DNA of 64,000 bases. Source: Ignavibacteria bacterium. Its GTDB lineage: Bacteria; Bacteroidota; Ignavibacteria; Kapaibacteriales; UBA4661. The position numbers were made by a program, and so were the translations under genes. The notes beneath the pieces are model-generated. The model was not told where the DNA came from, searched no databases, and saw only the letters and a program-made list of their open reading frames with translations. This document shows, piece by piece, positions 1-8,866 of this stretch. The stretch lies in assembly GCA_014654705.1 (NCBI GenBank), contig JACVZY010000033.1, positions 1 through 64,000 on the forward strand, read 5' to 3'. Positions within the stretch are counted from its first letter, which is position 1, and every line of letters begins with the position of its first letter.

Positions 1-1603
1 TTGCCGCAACATTACCCTTAGGTGTGCGGAAGTCCGGCGCAATCTGCCCTGCCGATAGCAAGCGCGAGTTAAGCGCCTCAATATCACGCTTTGCTTTGGC
101 GAAAACACGCACATCCGCACCACGAAAGCGGTAAATACTTTGCTTGGGGTCGCCGACGATAAAGAGATTTGTGCCGGAGGCTGATATTTCCTCTTCCGGC
201 GAAGGTGGTTCACCTAAGCGCCCAATGATTTTTTTTGCTAAACGATACTGTAATTCGTTGGTGTCTTGAAATTCATCTATCATCAAGAACCGAGTTTTCA
301 TGCGGATTCGGGCACATACGTCGTCATTATCCAACAGTTTGTCCACCTTGAGTTCCAAATCGTCAAAGTCAAGCGCACCCAAGCGCTCTTTTTCCTCCCG
401 CACCAGCTTCCATGCGTCGGCGGCAAGTGCCAGAAGGATATGAATAATTTCCAGCATCGCGCGGTCATGCGTGTAGTGTGGCATCACTCCAGCCATCGCC
501 GCCATTTCAAGAAAAAGTGCGTTTGCTTCGTAATTCAGATGCAGATAACGTTCGCGGTCAACGAAATTTTTCTCGGATTTTTTACTAACACTCGTGCCGC
601 TTATTGTGCCTGTGGACTTCGATACTAAGCCGCTTTCAAACATCGCCGAACAGAAACGATTCCAAAACTCTTCCGCTGTCCGCCATGTACCTTCAGGGGA
701 TAGTGCCGGACGTTGGGTGTTGAGTGCTAAGTTTGCTCGCTCGTTTGCTGGCTCGGGGGCAAGGTCTTGTAATGACGCAAGTTGATGCCGGAGAACGCCC
801 AGCGTGGAATCAAGTGCCTCCAATTTAGGCAGGGTCGTCTTGGAAAAAGCACTGAAATCAAGTGCTCTGAGCGCACCGTCCAGCGTTGAGCAATACTCAT
901 CGGCAGTCTTGAAAAAGCGCTGCACAAAGATTTTTTCGGTCATCTGCAAGAGGGAATCTATGTTGTGGCGGCGATACAATTCCTCCAATTCGTGAAACTG
1001 CTCTGCGCTTCCCAACAATGTTTTGAGCATTTCCACCAACTCTTTTTTGCCGAAGAGCATCCACACACGTCGTGCGTCGAGTTGCTTTGCAGACGGTTCC
1101 GCTTCTACTTTTTGTGCCTCACGTTTTCCCTTCGACGGCGCTTCTGTCTTCTCCTCCAGCCATTCTTCCAGCGTTTCCATGATGGCGTGTTCCTTCATCT
1201 GTGCGCCTTCGTGTTCCTCAATCTCGGTGAAATTTGGGTTTACGCCCGCTTCGATGGGAAATTCACGCAGCAACCGCGCACAAAAGCTGTGAATGGTCGA
1301 GATATTGGCGCTAGAAAAACGTTCGCGCACGGCTTTGATGCGCCCCCACTGCGGCTTGTAGTCGGGGTCAGCAAGGCGCTTTTCAATTTCTTGGCTAATG
1401 CGGTGGTGCATTTCCGCAGCCGCCTTGCGCGTGAAGGTAATAGCGGTGATGCTCCGCACGTCGGCGCGAATAACGTCGTCAAAAAGGAGATACACAAAAC
1501 GCTGCACCAGAACGCTCGTTTTGCCTGCTCCGGCTCCGGCGGTAACAGCCAAGTGACGGTCAGCGCTTTGAGCAATTTTTTGTTCGCGAGTGAAGTTGGA
1601 CAT
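1..1603 (-). CDS. RecB/AddA-like UvrD-family helicase, C-terminus beyond window
   Basis: This is the N-terminal 534 codons of a superfamily 1A DNA helicase of the RecB/AddA type; the ORF is open to position 1, so the rest lies outside the window. It starts at ATG 1603. Visible motifs in order are the Walker A motif AGAGAGKTS near residues 22-30, TAITFTRKAAAEM (motif Ia), a long insert at about residues 110-330, LDFDDL, the Walker B box LMIDEFQDTN, and FIVGDPKQSIYRFRGAD (motif III), with a motif IV-like FRTP segment near the edge. The family unwinds DNA from breaks during recombinational repair, usually with an AddB or RecC partner and often with a C-terminal nuclease domain, neither of which can be seen here. 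The patatin gene lies 43 bp upstream on the same strand, so the two are probably co-transcribed. Confidence 0.9.
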   Translation of the reverse strand, partial: MSNFTREQKIAQSADRHLAVTAGAGAGKTSVLVQRFVYLLFDDVIRADVRSITAITFTRKAAAEMHHRISQEIEKRLADPDYKPQWGRIKAVRERFSSANISTIHSFCARLLREFPIEAGVNPNFTEIEEHEGAQMKEHAIMETLEEWLEEKTEAPSKGKREAQKVEAEPSAKQLDARRVWMLFGKKELVEMLKTLLGSAEQFHELEELYRRHNIDSLLQMTEKIFVQRFFKTADEYCSTLDGALRALDFSAFSKTTLPKLEALDSTLGVLRHQLASLQDLAPEPANERANLALNTQRPALSPEGTWRTAEEFWNRFCSAMFESGLVSKSTGTISGTSVSKKSEKNFVDRERYLHLNYEANALFLEMAAMAGVMPHYTHDRAMLEIIHILLALAADAWKLVREEKERLGALDFDDLELKVDKLLDNDDVCARIRMKTRFLMIDEFQDTNELQYRLAKKIIGRLGEPPSPEEEISASGTNLFIVGDPKQSIYRFRGADVRVFAKAKRDIEALNSRLLSAGQIAPDFRTPKGNVAA

Positions 1604-1646
1604 AATCGAAAAAGAATGATAGGAAACAAAGTTGTCAACCGATGAT

Positions 1647-2891
1647 TTAACGACGATAATGCTTGATGTAATCGTGGAAATTCCACGTTGCGAGCTTATC
1701 CAACGCGGCACGTACTCCGTTGTGGAAAAGCTGAATTTTCTCGTCGTCGCTGAGATTGAAGTCAATCGCACTGACAAAATGCTCTTTTCCCGCCCGATGA
1801 ATACGATTGCTGATATGCACAATCCGTGCGGCGTTCTGCGGATTGCTGTGAATGTAACCCTTGTCGCCGTGCTGAGAGGCGGTTTGGAAAATTGCCAAAC
1901 CGATTTTTACCAGATTGTCCAGTTCTTGATTATCCGCTTGAGGCGAATCATCTTCAATGGTCAATCCAAAGGTAGGACATTGTGGCGGACGAGCAAAATC
2001 TGATACGTCAAAAATAGAAAGCGGGAAATTGGAAACAATAAAACCATCCACAAAGCAAGTAGAAAGCGGCGCTTTGATATTTTCGGGCGAAGTAGAAAAA
2101 TCACCCAGACGAAAGGGCGAAAAAAACATTGGGATGGAAGCGGAAGCCCGCACCAAATCTGCAACGAGAATAGAATTGGCATCGCGGACATAATCTTCCA
2201 AATCCAGCGGGAAGACCACTTTGCGGCGTTGAGAGATATTCGTCGCCACGACTTGAAAATCTTGCTCAAGATATTCGCCGTCTATCATAATCGCATCACG
2301 CCGCCACTTGCGCCGAAGCGAGCCGACGGTAAATTCCTCACCACGATTAAGCTTCTCAAACTCGGAACACAAAAAACCTTTCAAGCGCCCACCCGGATTT
2401 AACCCCAAGCGCACAATCACCTCATTCAAATTCCGCAGCATAGCAACAGTTGTTTTTGCGCGATTCATAAAGGTTTCGAGGGCACTATCATTATTGGGAA
2501 GCGTCAAAAGACGCACCACTGCTTGTGCGTCGTCGCCACCATCAGCAAAGCGTAGAAAATCTATATTTGCCAGCACCCGCAGCAATTGTGAGGTTCTGTG
2601 GTCGGCGGCGCTCCGCCCTGCACACGCCAAAAAAGCGGCATTGAGCGCACCGGCACTTGTACCGGCAATCTTACGAAAGCGCAGACCACACTCCTCTAAC
2701 GCAAAAAGCGCACCCAGTGCCGCAATACCCTTCACACCGCCGCCTTCGATAACCACGTCCGTGAACCCAACGCGCTCACCATCATTGGGCGTTGTGTAAA
2801 GAAGGTCGGTGGCGGCGGCAAGGTTGAAGTCGCGCTTGAAAGCGGCTATCTCGTCACGGACATCATTGGTGAAATCGTGGGTAGTGAGCAT
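1647..2891 (-). CDS. patatin-like phospholipase
   Basis: A 414-residue patatin-family acyl hydrolase, predicted to cleave acyl chains from (phospho)lipids with a Ser-Asp dyad. The oxyanion loop is EGGGVKG at residues 49-55, the nucleophile elbow is GTSAG with Ser79, and the catalytic Asp is D282 in VDGFIVSNFP. There is no signal peptide, so it is probably cytoplasmic or delivered by other means. It is followed after 43 bp by the RecB-like helicase on the same strand. Start ATG 2891 is the only good candidate. The family includes general lipid-turnover enzymes, secreted effectors and anti-phage effectors; the sequence alone does not decide among them. Confidence 0.88.
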   Translation of the reverse strand: MLTTHDFTNDVRDEIAAFKRDFNLAAATDLLYTTPNDGERVGFTDVVIEGGGVKGIAALGALFALEECGLRFRKIAGTSAGALNAAFLACAGRSAADHRTSQLLRVLANIDFLRFADGGDDAQAVVRLLTLPNNDSALETFMNRAKTTVAMLRNLNEVIVRLGLNPGGRLKGFLCSEFEKLNRGEEFTVGSLRRKWRRDAIMIDGEYLEQDFQVVATNISQRRKVVFPLDLEDYVRDANSILVADLVRASASIPMFFSPFRLGDFSTSPENIKAPLSTCFVDGFIVSNFPLSIFDVSDFARPPQCPTFGLTIEDDSPQADNQELDNLVKIGLAIFQTASQHGDKGYIHSNPQNAARIVHISNRIHRAGKEHFVSAIDFNLSDDEKIQLFHNGVRAALDKLATWNFHDYIKHYRR

Positions 2892-2946
2892 GGTAAGGGA
2901 AGTGTTCGTTATACCATTTTAATCGGATTTTTCTACTCTTGATTTC

Positions 2947-2970
2947 ACCAAGGCAGCATACTACCTTGGT
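2947..2970. repeat. short inverted repeat in the gap 2892-3017
   Basis: ACCAAGG(c)AG and CT(a)CCTTGGT form a 10-bp stem with one mismatch around a 4-nt loop. No T-run follows on either strand, so it is not a convincing intrinsic terminator. It lies between the 3' end of the outer-membrane protein gene and the start of the patatin gene, both on the minus strand. It may be a weak attenuator or have no function. Confidence 0.35.
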
Positions 2971-3017
2971 TGACAAAGAATGGGAAATAAGTATTTCAAA
3001 ATAAAAATAGTATAATT

Positions 3018-3710
3018 CTAAAGACCAACTCGCAAAAACAGACTTGCCGATGCTGTCCCGTCGGCGAATACTTTCACAGGGTCATCCCCAGTTAGACGGA
3101 GAAGCAAGACGTGTGCTTGCGTACGTAGCCCAATATCAATCGTTTTTGAAAGCGGAATAACATAATCAATTTTCAGATGCCCGCCAAACACCAAGCCATT
3201 ACTATATGCGTATGACGAGGGTGGGTAGGTGCGCAGCACAGCAGCAAGTGAGTCGGGCAATAGCCGCTGAGACACTGGTACTGTGCTGACAGAACCTCGC
3301 TCGCGGAATTGAAATGTCGCGCCCGCTCCAAACCGAAATCCTGATAAAAAGCCGTTGCTGAATGGTGCGAGCAGCACCGTTCCGTCAATCGTTGAATAAT
3401 TCCGGAAGTATATGGAATAGTCGGGAAGGCTGTTTTGCGTCGGCGGGTCTCCAAATGTCCTAGAAAGGGCGGAGTGCTGAAACGAAAGTTCCAGTTCCAC
3501 GCCCTGAAGAATTGACCGCGTGTACATTGCCGACAAGAGCGCCGATGAACCGTCGCTGGTCGCACCGAGAATCCCGATGGCAACACCAAGCCGATTGGAG
3601 ACCTCGTTTTGTGCTGCGCCCATGTTTTGCAAAGGATTTGTTTCTTGGGCGGCAAGGGACAGAACTGCTCCAAGTAGCAACAAACCTGAGAGGAAAGTTC
3701 GTTTCAGCAT
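3018..3710 (-). CDS. predicted outer-membrane beta-barrel protein, paralogue A
   Basis: A 230-residue protein with a Sec signal peptide (MLKRTFLSGLLLLGAVLSLAAQ, cut after about residue 22) and alternating hydrophobic and aromatic segments with a hydrophobic C-terminus ending in VGL. I infer an outer-membrane beta-barrel; no specific family is recognised. It is clearly paralogous to the next gene upstream (3753-4463): both contain LLSAMYxRS, FRFGxGATxQxRE and GGxxKxDYxxPLS at the same relative positions. The gap between the two is 42 bp, so they form an operon that arose by tandem duplication. A porin or adhesin role cannot be decided. Confidence 0.6.
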   Translation of the reverse strand: MLKRTFLSGLLLLGAVLSLAAQETNPLQNMGAAQNEVSNRLGVAIGILGATSDGSSALLSAMYTRSILQGVELELSFQHSALSRTFGDPPTQNSLPDYSIYFRNYSTIDGTVLLAPFSNGFLSGFRFGAGATFQFRERGSVSTVPVSQRLLPDSLAAVLRTYPPSSYAYSNGLVFGGHLKIDYVIPLSKTIDIGLRTQAHVLLLRLTGDDPVKVFADGTASASLFLRVGL

Positions 3711-3752
3711 AGTTTTTCAAAAAGATGAGTGGGAATATATTTTAATTGTTTC

Positions 3753-4463
3753 TTAAAAGCGGACGCTCAGAAAAGCCAGCGCCGAGCCTTGCATATCGGG
3801 AACTATACGCGGCGGTTCGTAGCCGATGCCACTGGCAAACAAGACGTGCCATTGCGCCCGTAAGCCCGCGTCCAGTATGGGCGAAAGTGGCAGCAAATAA
3901 TCAACCTTGATGTTACCGCCCAGAGAAACGTTCTGGTAATGATAAAACTGTGGACGCGAACCCTGCGTAAAATTGAGAATATCCGTCGCGGAGGTCTGCT
4001 CACGCACTTGCACCGTTGCACCAATGCCAAAACGAAATCCTACCGGTGCGGGCGAAAAAAGCATCGCCATATCAACACTCGTACAATTCCACGAGTAGAA
4101 ATTATTGAACTCATCTGCCGCAAGCACAAACCTTGGAGATACAGAGCTGACAAACCTCGTCGTACTAACGCCGGAGTGATGCTGTACGGCGGCTTCCACT
4201 TCCAAGCCCGGCAGGAGAGAACGGGAATACATCGCCGAAAGTAAAAATCCGGGGCTAATTTTGTCGGTCGGCAAGAAGATAGCCCCTACGCCAGCGCTCA
4301 ATCTGCTATCGGGAAAAACCGAAGTGGGAGCCTCCTCAGCGTTGATTTTTTCCTTAGCGCTCTCATTACGTATTTCTGCCAGCGGTGAAACACCTGCTAC
4401 TTGCGCTGCAAGCGGAAGGCTGCTTGCAGACATGAGCAATACGACCAATGCACGTCGAAGCAT
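3753..4463 (-). CDS. predicted outer-membrane beta-barrel protein, paralogue B
   Basis: A 236-residue secreted protein. I chose the ATG at 4463 rather than the in-frame codon at 4496: it has a clear Shine-Dalgarno sequence (AGGAG, 6 nt upstream) and starts a proper signal peptide (MLRRALVVLLMSASSLPLAAQ). The mature part has the same repeated barrel-like motifs as its downstream paralogue at 3018-3710, for example LLSAMYSRSLLPGLEVEA and GGNIKVDYLLPLSP. It is the first gene of a two-gene tandem duplication. The function is unknown; an outer-membrane location is inferred from the signal peptide and beta-rich pattern. Confidence 0.6.
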   Translation of the reverse strand: MLRRALVVLLMSASSLPLAAQVAGVSPLAEIRNESAKEKINAEEAPTSVFPDSRLSAGVGAIFLPTDKISPGFLLSAMYSRSLLPGLEVEAAVQHHSGVSTTRFVSSVSPRFVLAADEFNNFYSWNCTSVDMAMLFSPAPVGFRFGIGATVQVREQTSATDILNFTQGSRPQFYHYQNVSLGGNIKVDYLLPLSPILDAGLRAQWHVLFASGIGYEPPRIVPDMQGSALAFLSVRF

Positions 4464-4668
4464 AAAAAATCTCCTAGAAAAATGGAAAAAGCACACGACA
4501 AGCGACCACGAAGCCGTGATGCGGAATTTGAGGAAAACAGACGGTACGTTTTGCGTATAGGAATTTCTGTTCAGTGTGAAAGAAAATGCAATGTGTGACT
4601 AGATATGACGAGGCGGCAGAGTGGAAACCCATGCGCACGTAAGGCAATCGGAAAGGCTACATAGTGAG

Positions 4669-4710
4669 AAAAAACAAGAAGCCCCGTTTATGACACATAA
4701 ACGAGGCTTC
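4669..4710 (-). terminator. intrinsic terminator of sucC
   Basis: On the minus strand GAAGCC(t)CGTTTA pairs with TAAACG(g)GGCTTC, giving a 13-bp stem with one internal mismatch and a 7-nt loop. It is followed by TTGTTTTTT. It lies just 3' of the sucC stop codon. Confidence 0.85.
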
Positions 4711-4723
4711 CGAATGAAGACAA

Positions 4724-5965
4724 TTACAATTTATCCACAGTCTCTTTGACTTTCCGCGCTGCTTCTTCAAGCGTGGAGCCGACGGAGAAGGTCAAGCCGG
4801 ATTTTTCCAAGATTTCGCGGGCTTCCACGGCGTTTGTGCCGTCAAGGCGAATAATACACGGCACGTTCAGGCTCACTTGCTGTGAGGCTTGGATGATGCC
4901 GTTTGCAACGCGGTCGCAACGCACGATACCGCCGAAGATATTGATAAAGACCGCTTTTACATTCGGGTCGGAAAGCATAATCCGGAATGCGTTGGAAATA
5001 CGGTTCACATTCGCTCCACCCCCTACGTCCAAGAAGTTCGCGGGTTTGCCACCTGCCAGTTGAATCACGTCCATCGTCGCCATCGCCAAGCCTGCGCCGT
5101 TGACCATACAACCGACGTTTCCGTCCAGTTTGATATAGTTCAGGTCGTACTTGGAAGCCTCGATTTCAAGCGGTTCTTCTTCTTCAAGGTCGCGGAGTTC
5201 AGCGTAATCGGGGTGACGGTAGAGCGCATTGTCGTCGAAGGTTACTTTTGCATCCAACGCGATAAATTTATCATCGCCCGTGCGCACAAGCGGGTTCACT
5301 TCCAGCATTGCGCAGTCCATTTCCTCGTATGCGCGGTAGAGTTTTTGGATGAAATCCACAAAGCTCTTGAGCGCATCGCCCGCAAGACCAAGACCGATGC
5401 CCAAACGGCGGGCTTGGAAGCCACGGAAGCCCGTCACGGGGTCAACGTATTCACGGAGAATTTTTTCGGGTGAGTGTTCTGCGACTTCTTCAATTTCCAC
5501 GCCGCCCTCAGTAGAAGCCATGATGAGGTTTTGCGAGGTCTGGCGGTCGAGCAGAATACTCAAATAGTATTCTTGGGCAATGTTCATGCCTTCTTCGATG
5601 AACATACGACGTACGATTTTGCCTTCTGCGCCGGTTTGGATGGTAACGAGTTTGTTGCCAATGGTGGCTTGTGCGATTCTGTACGCACGGTCAGCAAGAT
5701 TGCCGTCGAGCAGCACCGACACGCCGCGCACTTGCTTGCCGTCTATTTCGCGTGCAGCACCTGTTTGGATGTCATGCACAACGCCTTTACCACGCCCGCC
5801 GGCATGAATTTGTGATTTGATAACAATCACTTTTTGTCCTTTTTGGACGAACTCTTTGTAGGCAATCTCACCAGCTTGCTCCGGCGAATGGACTACAAAT
5901 CCAGTCGGCACAGGAACGCCGTATTTACGGAGCAGCGCTTTGGCTTGATACTCGTGAATGTTCAT
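4724..5965 (-). CDS. sucC: succinate-CoA ligase (ADP/GDP-forming) subunit beta
   Basis: A 413-residue ATP-grasp subunit of succinyl-CoA synthetase, the TCA-cycle enzyme that makes ATP or GTP from succinyl-CoA. It begins with the hallmark MNIHEYQAKALLRKYGVPVP, has the nucleotide-binding HAGGRGKG segment near residues 55-62, LEVNPLV, and the C-terminal LDVGGGAN and NIFGGIVRCD motifs. The length is slightly above the usual ~390 residues. The alpha subunit gene sucD is not adjacent, so the two subunits are encoded separately here. It has its own terminator and appears monocistronic. Confidence 0.96.
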   Translation of the reverse strand: MNIHEYQAKALLRKYGVPVPTGFVVHSPEQAGEIAYKEFVQKGQKVIVIKSQIHAGGRGKGVVHDIQTGAAREIDGKQVRGVSVLLDGNLADRAYRIAQATIGNKLVTIQTGAEGKIVRRMFIEEGMNIAQEYYLSILLDRQTSQNLIMASTEGGVEIEEVAEHSPEKILREYVDPVTGFRGFQARRLGIGLGLAGDALKSFVDFIQKLYRAYEEMDCAMLEVNPLVRTGDDKFIALDAKVTFDDNALYRHPDYAELRDLEEEEPLEIEASKYDLNYIKLDGNVGCMVNGAGLAMATMDVIQLAGGKPANFLDVGGGANVNRISNAFRIMLSDPNVKAVFINIFGGIVRCDRVANGIIQASQQVSLNVPCIIRLDGTNAVEAREILEKSGLTFSVGSTLEEAARKVKETVDKL

Positions 5966-6058
5966 AGCATTTGTTGGGATGTGTGAAAAAATTTGTACGA
6001 ACTGTCTGTATGAAGAGGGGTCAATATAAGGAATGATGAGTCTTTTTGGCAGTCAAAG

Positions 6059-6098
6059 GCTAACAAAAACCCAAAAGACTTGCAAATTTACAAGTCTT
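6059..6098 (-). terminator. intrinsic terminator of the TPR/esterase gene
   Basis: On the minus strand AAGACTTG-TAAATTTG-CAAGTCTT forms a perfect 8-bp stem followed by a T-rich stretch (TTGGGTTTTTGTT). It lies about 80 bp downstream of the 6177 stop codon and upstream of sucC. The rest of the 5966-6176 gap shows nothing else recognisable. Confidence 0.65.
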
Positions 6099-6176
6099 CG
6101 AGGTGATTTCAAACTATTTGCTTTAGTCAGAGCAAAAAAGACGAGTTGAAAGCGTGGAATTTATTCCTGCTCTATT

Positions 6177-8741
6177 TTACGGCGTCGCTTCTATCGGTAC
6201 ATTGTGGAATGTCAATGCCCCCACACCGCGCCGCGTCGTGAGCCACGGACCTTCATAGACCTGACAAGGTGCTTCTGGAGCGGAAGCATAGCAACGGTCG
6301 GGCACATAACCGATTGTTTGAGCGGCAATTGCCGAATTGAGGCTCAGAACAATCGTATTGCTATTTTCCACCCTAACCGATGCAGCTTTTATCGGCTTAC
6401 CGTCCAGCAAAAAGGCATCGTTGGCAAGAGAGCGGATTTTTCCGCCCGCACTTGTATCTTTGCCTATTACGAGGGAATCATTGGTTGTAAAAACCAACGC
6501 AATTTCTTTTTTCTCCGGCGTTGTCCAATACGCACGGCGCAGATTCGGGGATGCTATACCAACGGTGTCCTTCGCGCTGTAGAAATCTCGTGCAAGTAGG
6601 CTGTAGAGTTGGTTACCCAGCGTGATATATCCTTCATTTCCGAAGTGGCAGCCGTCGTGCGTCGGGAGTCCTGCCGAAGCAAGCACTTCCACATCGGGGA
6701 ATTTCTGCGCGAAATTGCGCTGCTGCTCACGCAGGGAGGAATGGTCTGTTTGTCCGCAATCGGAAGGGCGTATCTGTACGACGTAGATTTTTTTCAAGCC
6801 TTGATAATCTTGCTTCCACGCATTGTAGAGCCGCATAAATTTTTCGGTATATCCGGCACCTTGGTTCGATTCGCCTTGATACCAAATCATTGCTTTTGCG
6901 GATTTCCAAAGAGCGCTTGCCTCTGCCCGCCAGTACAGACGAGTGTACCACGATTTTTGGTCGGTTGGCGTGGCGTCATTGCGAAAATGCTGCTCTATTG
7001 TCGAACCGCTCAAGCCTCCGTTGATGACGCAGACAGGTACGTTTTGTGCGGCAGCAATACGTTCCTGCACTTGCAGTGCGAAGCCGCCTACATTGTAATC
7101 GTCTGTATTGTTATTCGCTGCTGCGAAGCCCCAGAAAGAGTCATTGTAACCCATGTAAAAAGTGCGAAGGTACTCGTTATGCGGTGTGCGAGCACTGCTT
7201 CCTAGGACGCTATTGGATTGTCCGCTCACAAGCAGCACATCGCCACAGACCAAGCTGTCGCGCACCGCCAGCACAGTATCGCGTGTGGCGGATTTCACAC
7301 CAAATCGCACGGAATACTCTGCCAATTCGGCATGAATCCTCACACCCGCCGATATGATTGTCTGAGGAATACTTTCTGTGCCGCGCAAAATGTAGTTGTA
7401 TTGAATTGGTCGCGCTGTGCGTCCCACTTGTACGCCGTTTTTGTAGAGCAATGTGTACACCGAGTCGAATCCCCCTTGAGTAAGCGTACCGGAAAGCGAT
7501 ACAAACGCAGAATCATTGCTGTTGCGTGGATAAAACTGAAGGTTTGCGGGAAAGTTTGGTGAAGGCATAAAAACACCCGTCGGGGCGCAAACGGCAGGAC
7601 GTTGCTGTTCTGCATTCGTATTCCCCAGTATTCCTGCTTTGGTCAAATCACTGCACGCGCCGCTCACATTACCCAGGTCAGCACGGGCTTTTGCGCGAAT
7701 GGCAAAAATATCAGCGTTTACAAAATCCTCACTTAGTAGCTGCGCCTGTACTGCGCCGCCGGCATTAGTAAATGCCTTCGCATCTTGAGGGTTACTTTGA
7801 AGCAACCTCCGCGTTTCTGCCAAGATTTCTTTGACCTGCCCAAGCGATTGCATTGCTAAAAGCCGTTTTACGCTTGCACGGAGCATAGTCGAGTCCAGTG
7901 TAATCGCTGCAGTAAAGTCTTTAATGGCATTGTCGTACTGCTGAAGGGTGCTGTACAAATAACCACGATTGTAGAAGTTGAGTTTGTTTGGCGGAGTGTT
8001 TTTGATGAGGTAAGTGTAATCTTCAATTGCTCCCTTGTAATCATTCAGCATACCCTTTGCTGTGGCGTTATTGATGTATGCGTTGAGGTTTGCGGGGTCA
8101 AGCTGAATTGCTTTTGTGTAATCTCGGATGGCTTCCCGATACTTATTTTGAAGACGGTAGATATTTCCACGCTCATAATAGCCTGATGCTTCTTTCGGCT
8201 TCACTTGTATAGCCTTTGAAAGCGTCACAAGTGCATCGGGATATTTTTGTAAAAGATTTTGGACGACTCCCAAATTCCGAAGATAATCATAGTTTGTCGG
8301 CTCCAAACGCGCAGAAGCCTGTAAGTCTGACTCTGCCTGAGTGAGAAGTTGTTGATTAAGATAACACGCCCCACGATAAAAATAGGCAAACGCCATTTTG
8401 GGCGCACGCTCAATAGCGCTTGTGAAATCAGCCTTAGCCGCAGCTAAATTATTCAAGCTAAAATATATTCGCCCCCGATAGCAGTAGAAAGCAGCTTCTT
8501 GCGGTACAAGTTCTATTGCTTGCGTGAATGCCTGAATTGCCACCTGTGGGTTGGTAGATTGCTGCTGAAGTCCTTGCTGAATGAGTGCTTGGATTTGGCT
8601 TGATTGCTGGGGTGTGAGGCGGACTTTTTTTGCTGGTTGCTGCTGGGCAAAAACGTTGGGCGCATTGATGCACGCAAGCAAAAGCCCAATAGTCAAGAAC
8701 GTAGGCAGCAAGCGCTGTGAGAGCTGAAGAGAGAAAGGCAT
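6177..8741 (-). CDS. exported TPR-repeat / sialate O-acetylesterase-like fusion protein
   Basis: An 854-residue protein. The start is placed at ATG 8741, where a signal peptide begins (MPFSLQLSQRLLPTFLTIGL... cut after FAQ), rather than 40 codons upstream. Residues ~45-380 are about nine TPR units (for example AFYCYRGRIYFSLNNLAAAKADF). The C-terminal half is an SGNH hydrolase of the sialate O-acetylesterase (SASA/DUF303) type: block I GDVLLVSGQSN with the nucleophile Ser near residue 503, the diagnostic MIWYQGESNQG near 622, and the catalytic THDGCHF near 695. It probably deacetylates an exported or dietary polysaccharide in the periplasm or outside the cell, with the TPR part as a protein-docking scaffold. 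This pairing is unusual. Confidence 0.85.
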   Translation of the reverse strand: MPFSLQLSQRLLPTFLTIGLLLACINAPNVFAQQQPAKKVRLTPQQSSQIQALIQQGLQQQSTNPQVAIQAFTQAIELVPQEAAFYCYRGRIYFSLNNLAAAKADFTSAIERAPKMAFAYFYRGACYLNQQLLTQAESDLQASARLEPTNYDYLRNLGVVQNLLQKYPDALVTLSKAIQVKPKEASGYYERGNIYRLQNKYREAIRDYTKAIQLDPANLNAYINNATAKGMLNDYKGAIEDYTYLIKNTPPNKLNFYNRGYLYSTLQQYDNAIKDFTAAITLDSTMLRASVKRLLAMQSLGQVKEILAETRRLLQSNPQDAKAFTNAGGAVQAQLLSEDFVNADIFAIRAKARADLGNVSGACSDLTKAGILGNTNAEQQRPAVCAPTGVFMPSPNFPANLQFYPRNSNDSAFVSLSGTLTQGGFDSVYTLLYKNGVQVGRTARPIQYNYILRGTESIPQTIISAGVRIHAELAEYSVRFGVKSATRDTVLAVRDSLVCGDVLLVSGQSNSVLGSSARTPHNEYLRTFYMGYNDSFWGFAAANNNTDDYNVGGFALQVQERIAAAQNVPVCVINGGLSGSTIEQHFRNDATPTDQKSWYTRLYWRAEASALWKSAKAMIWYQGESNQGAGYTEKFMRLYNAWKQDYQGLKKIYVVQIRPSDCGQTDHSSLREQQRNFAQKFPDVEVLASAGLPTHDGCHFGNEGYITLGNQLYSLLARDFYSAKDTVGIASPNLRRAYWTTPEKKEIALVFTTNDSLVIGKDTSAGGKIRSLANDAFLLDGKPIKAASVRVENSNTIVLSLNSAIAAQTIGYVPDRCYASAPEAPCQVYEGPWLTTRRGVGALTFHNVPIEATP

Positions 8742-8866
8742 AGTGTAGTAATTCAAGGTAACAAAATTTCGAGGTCGCCATGCGTAACAACGCAATATAT
8801 AGCAACGGAGCGTGTAGCAATTATGCGGTTTGTGGACAAGGTCATCGAGGGTACCAGCCAAAGTAC

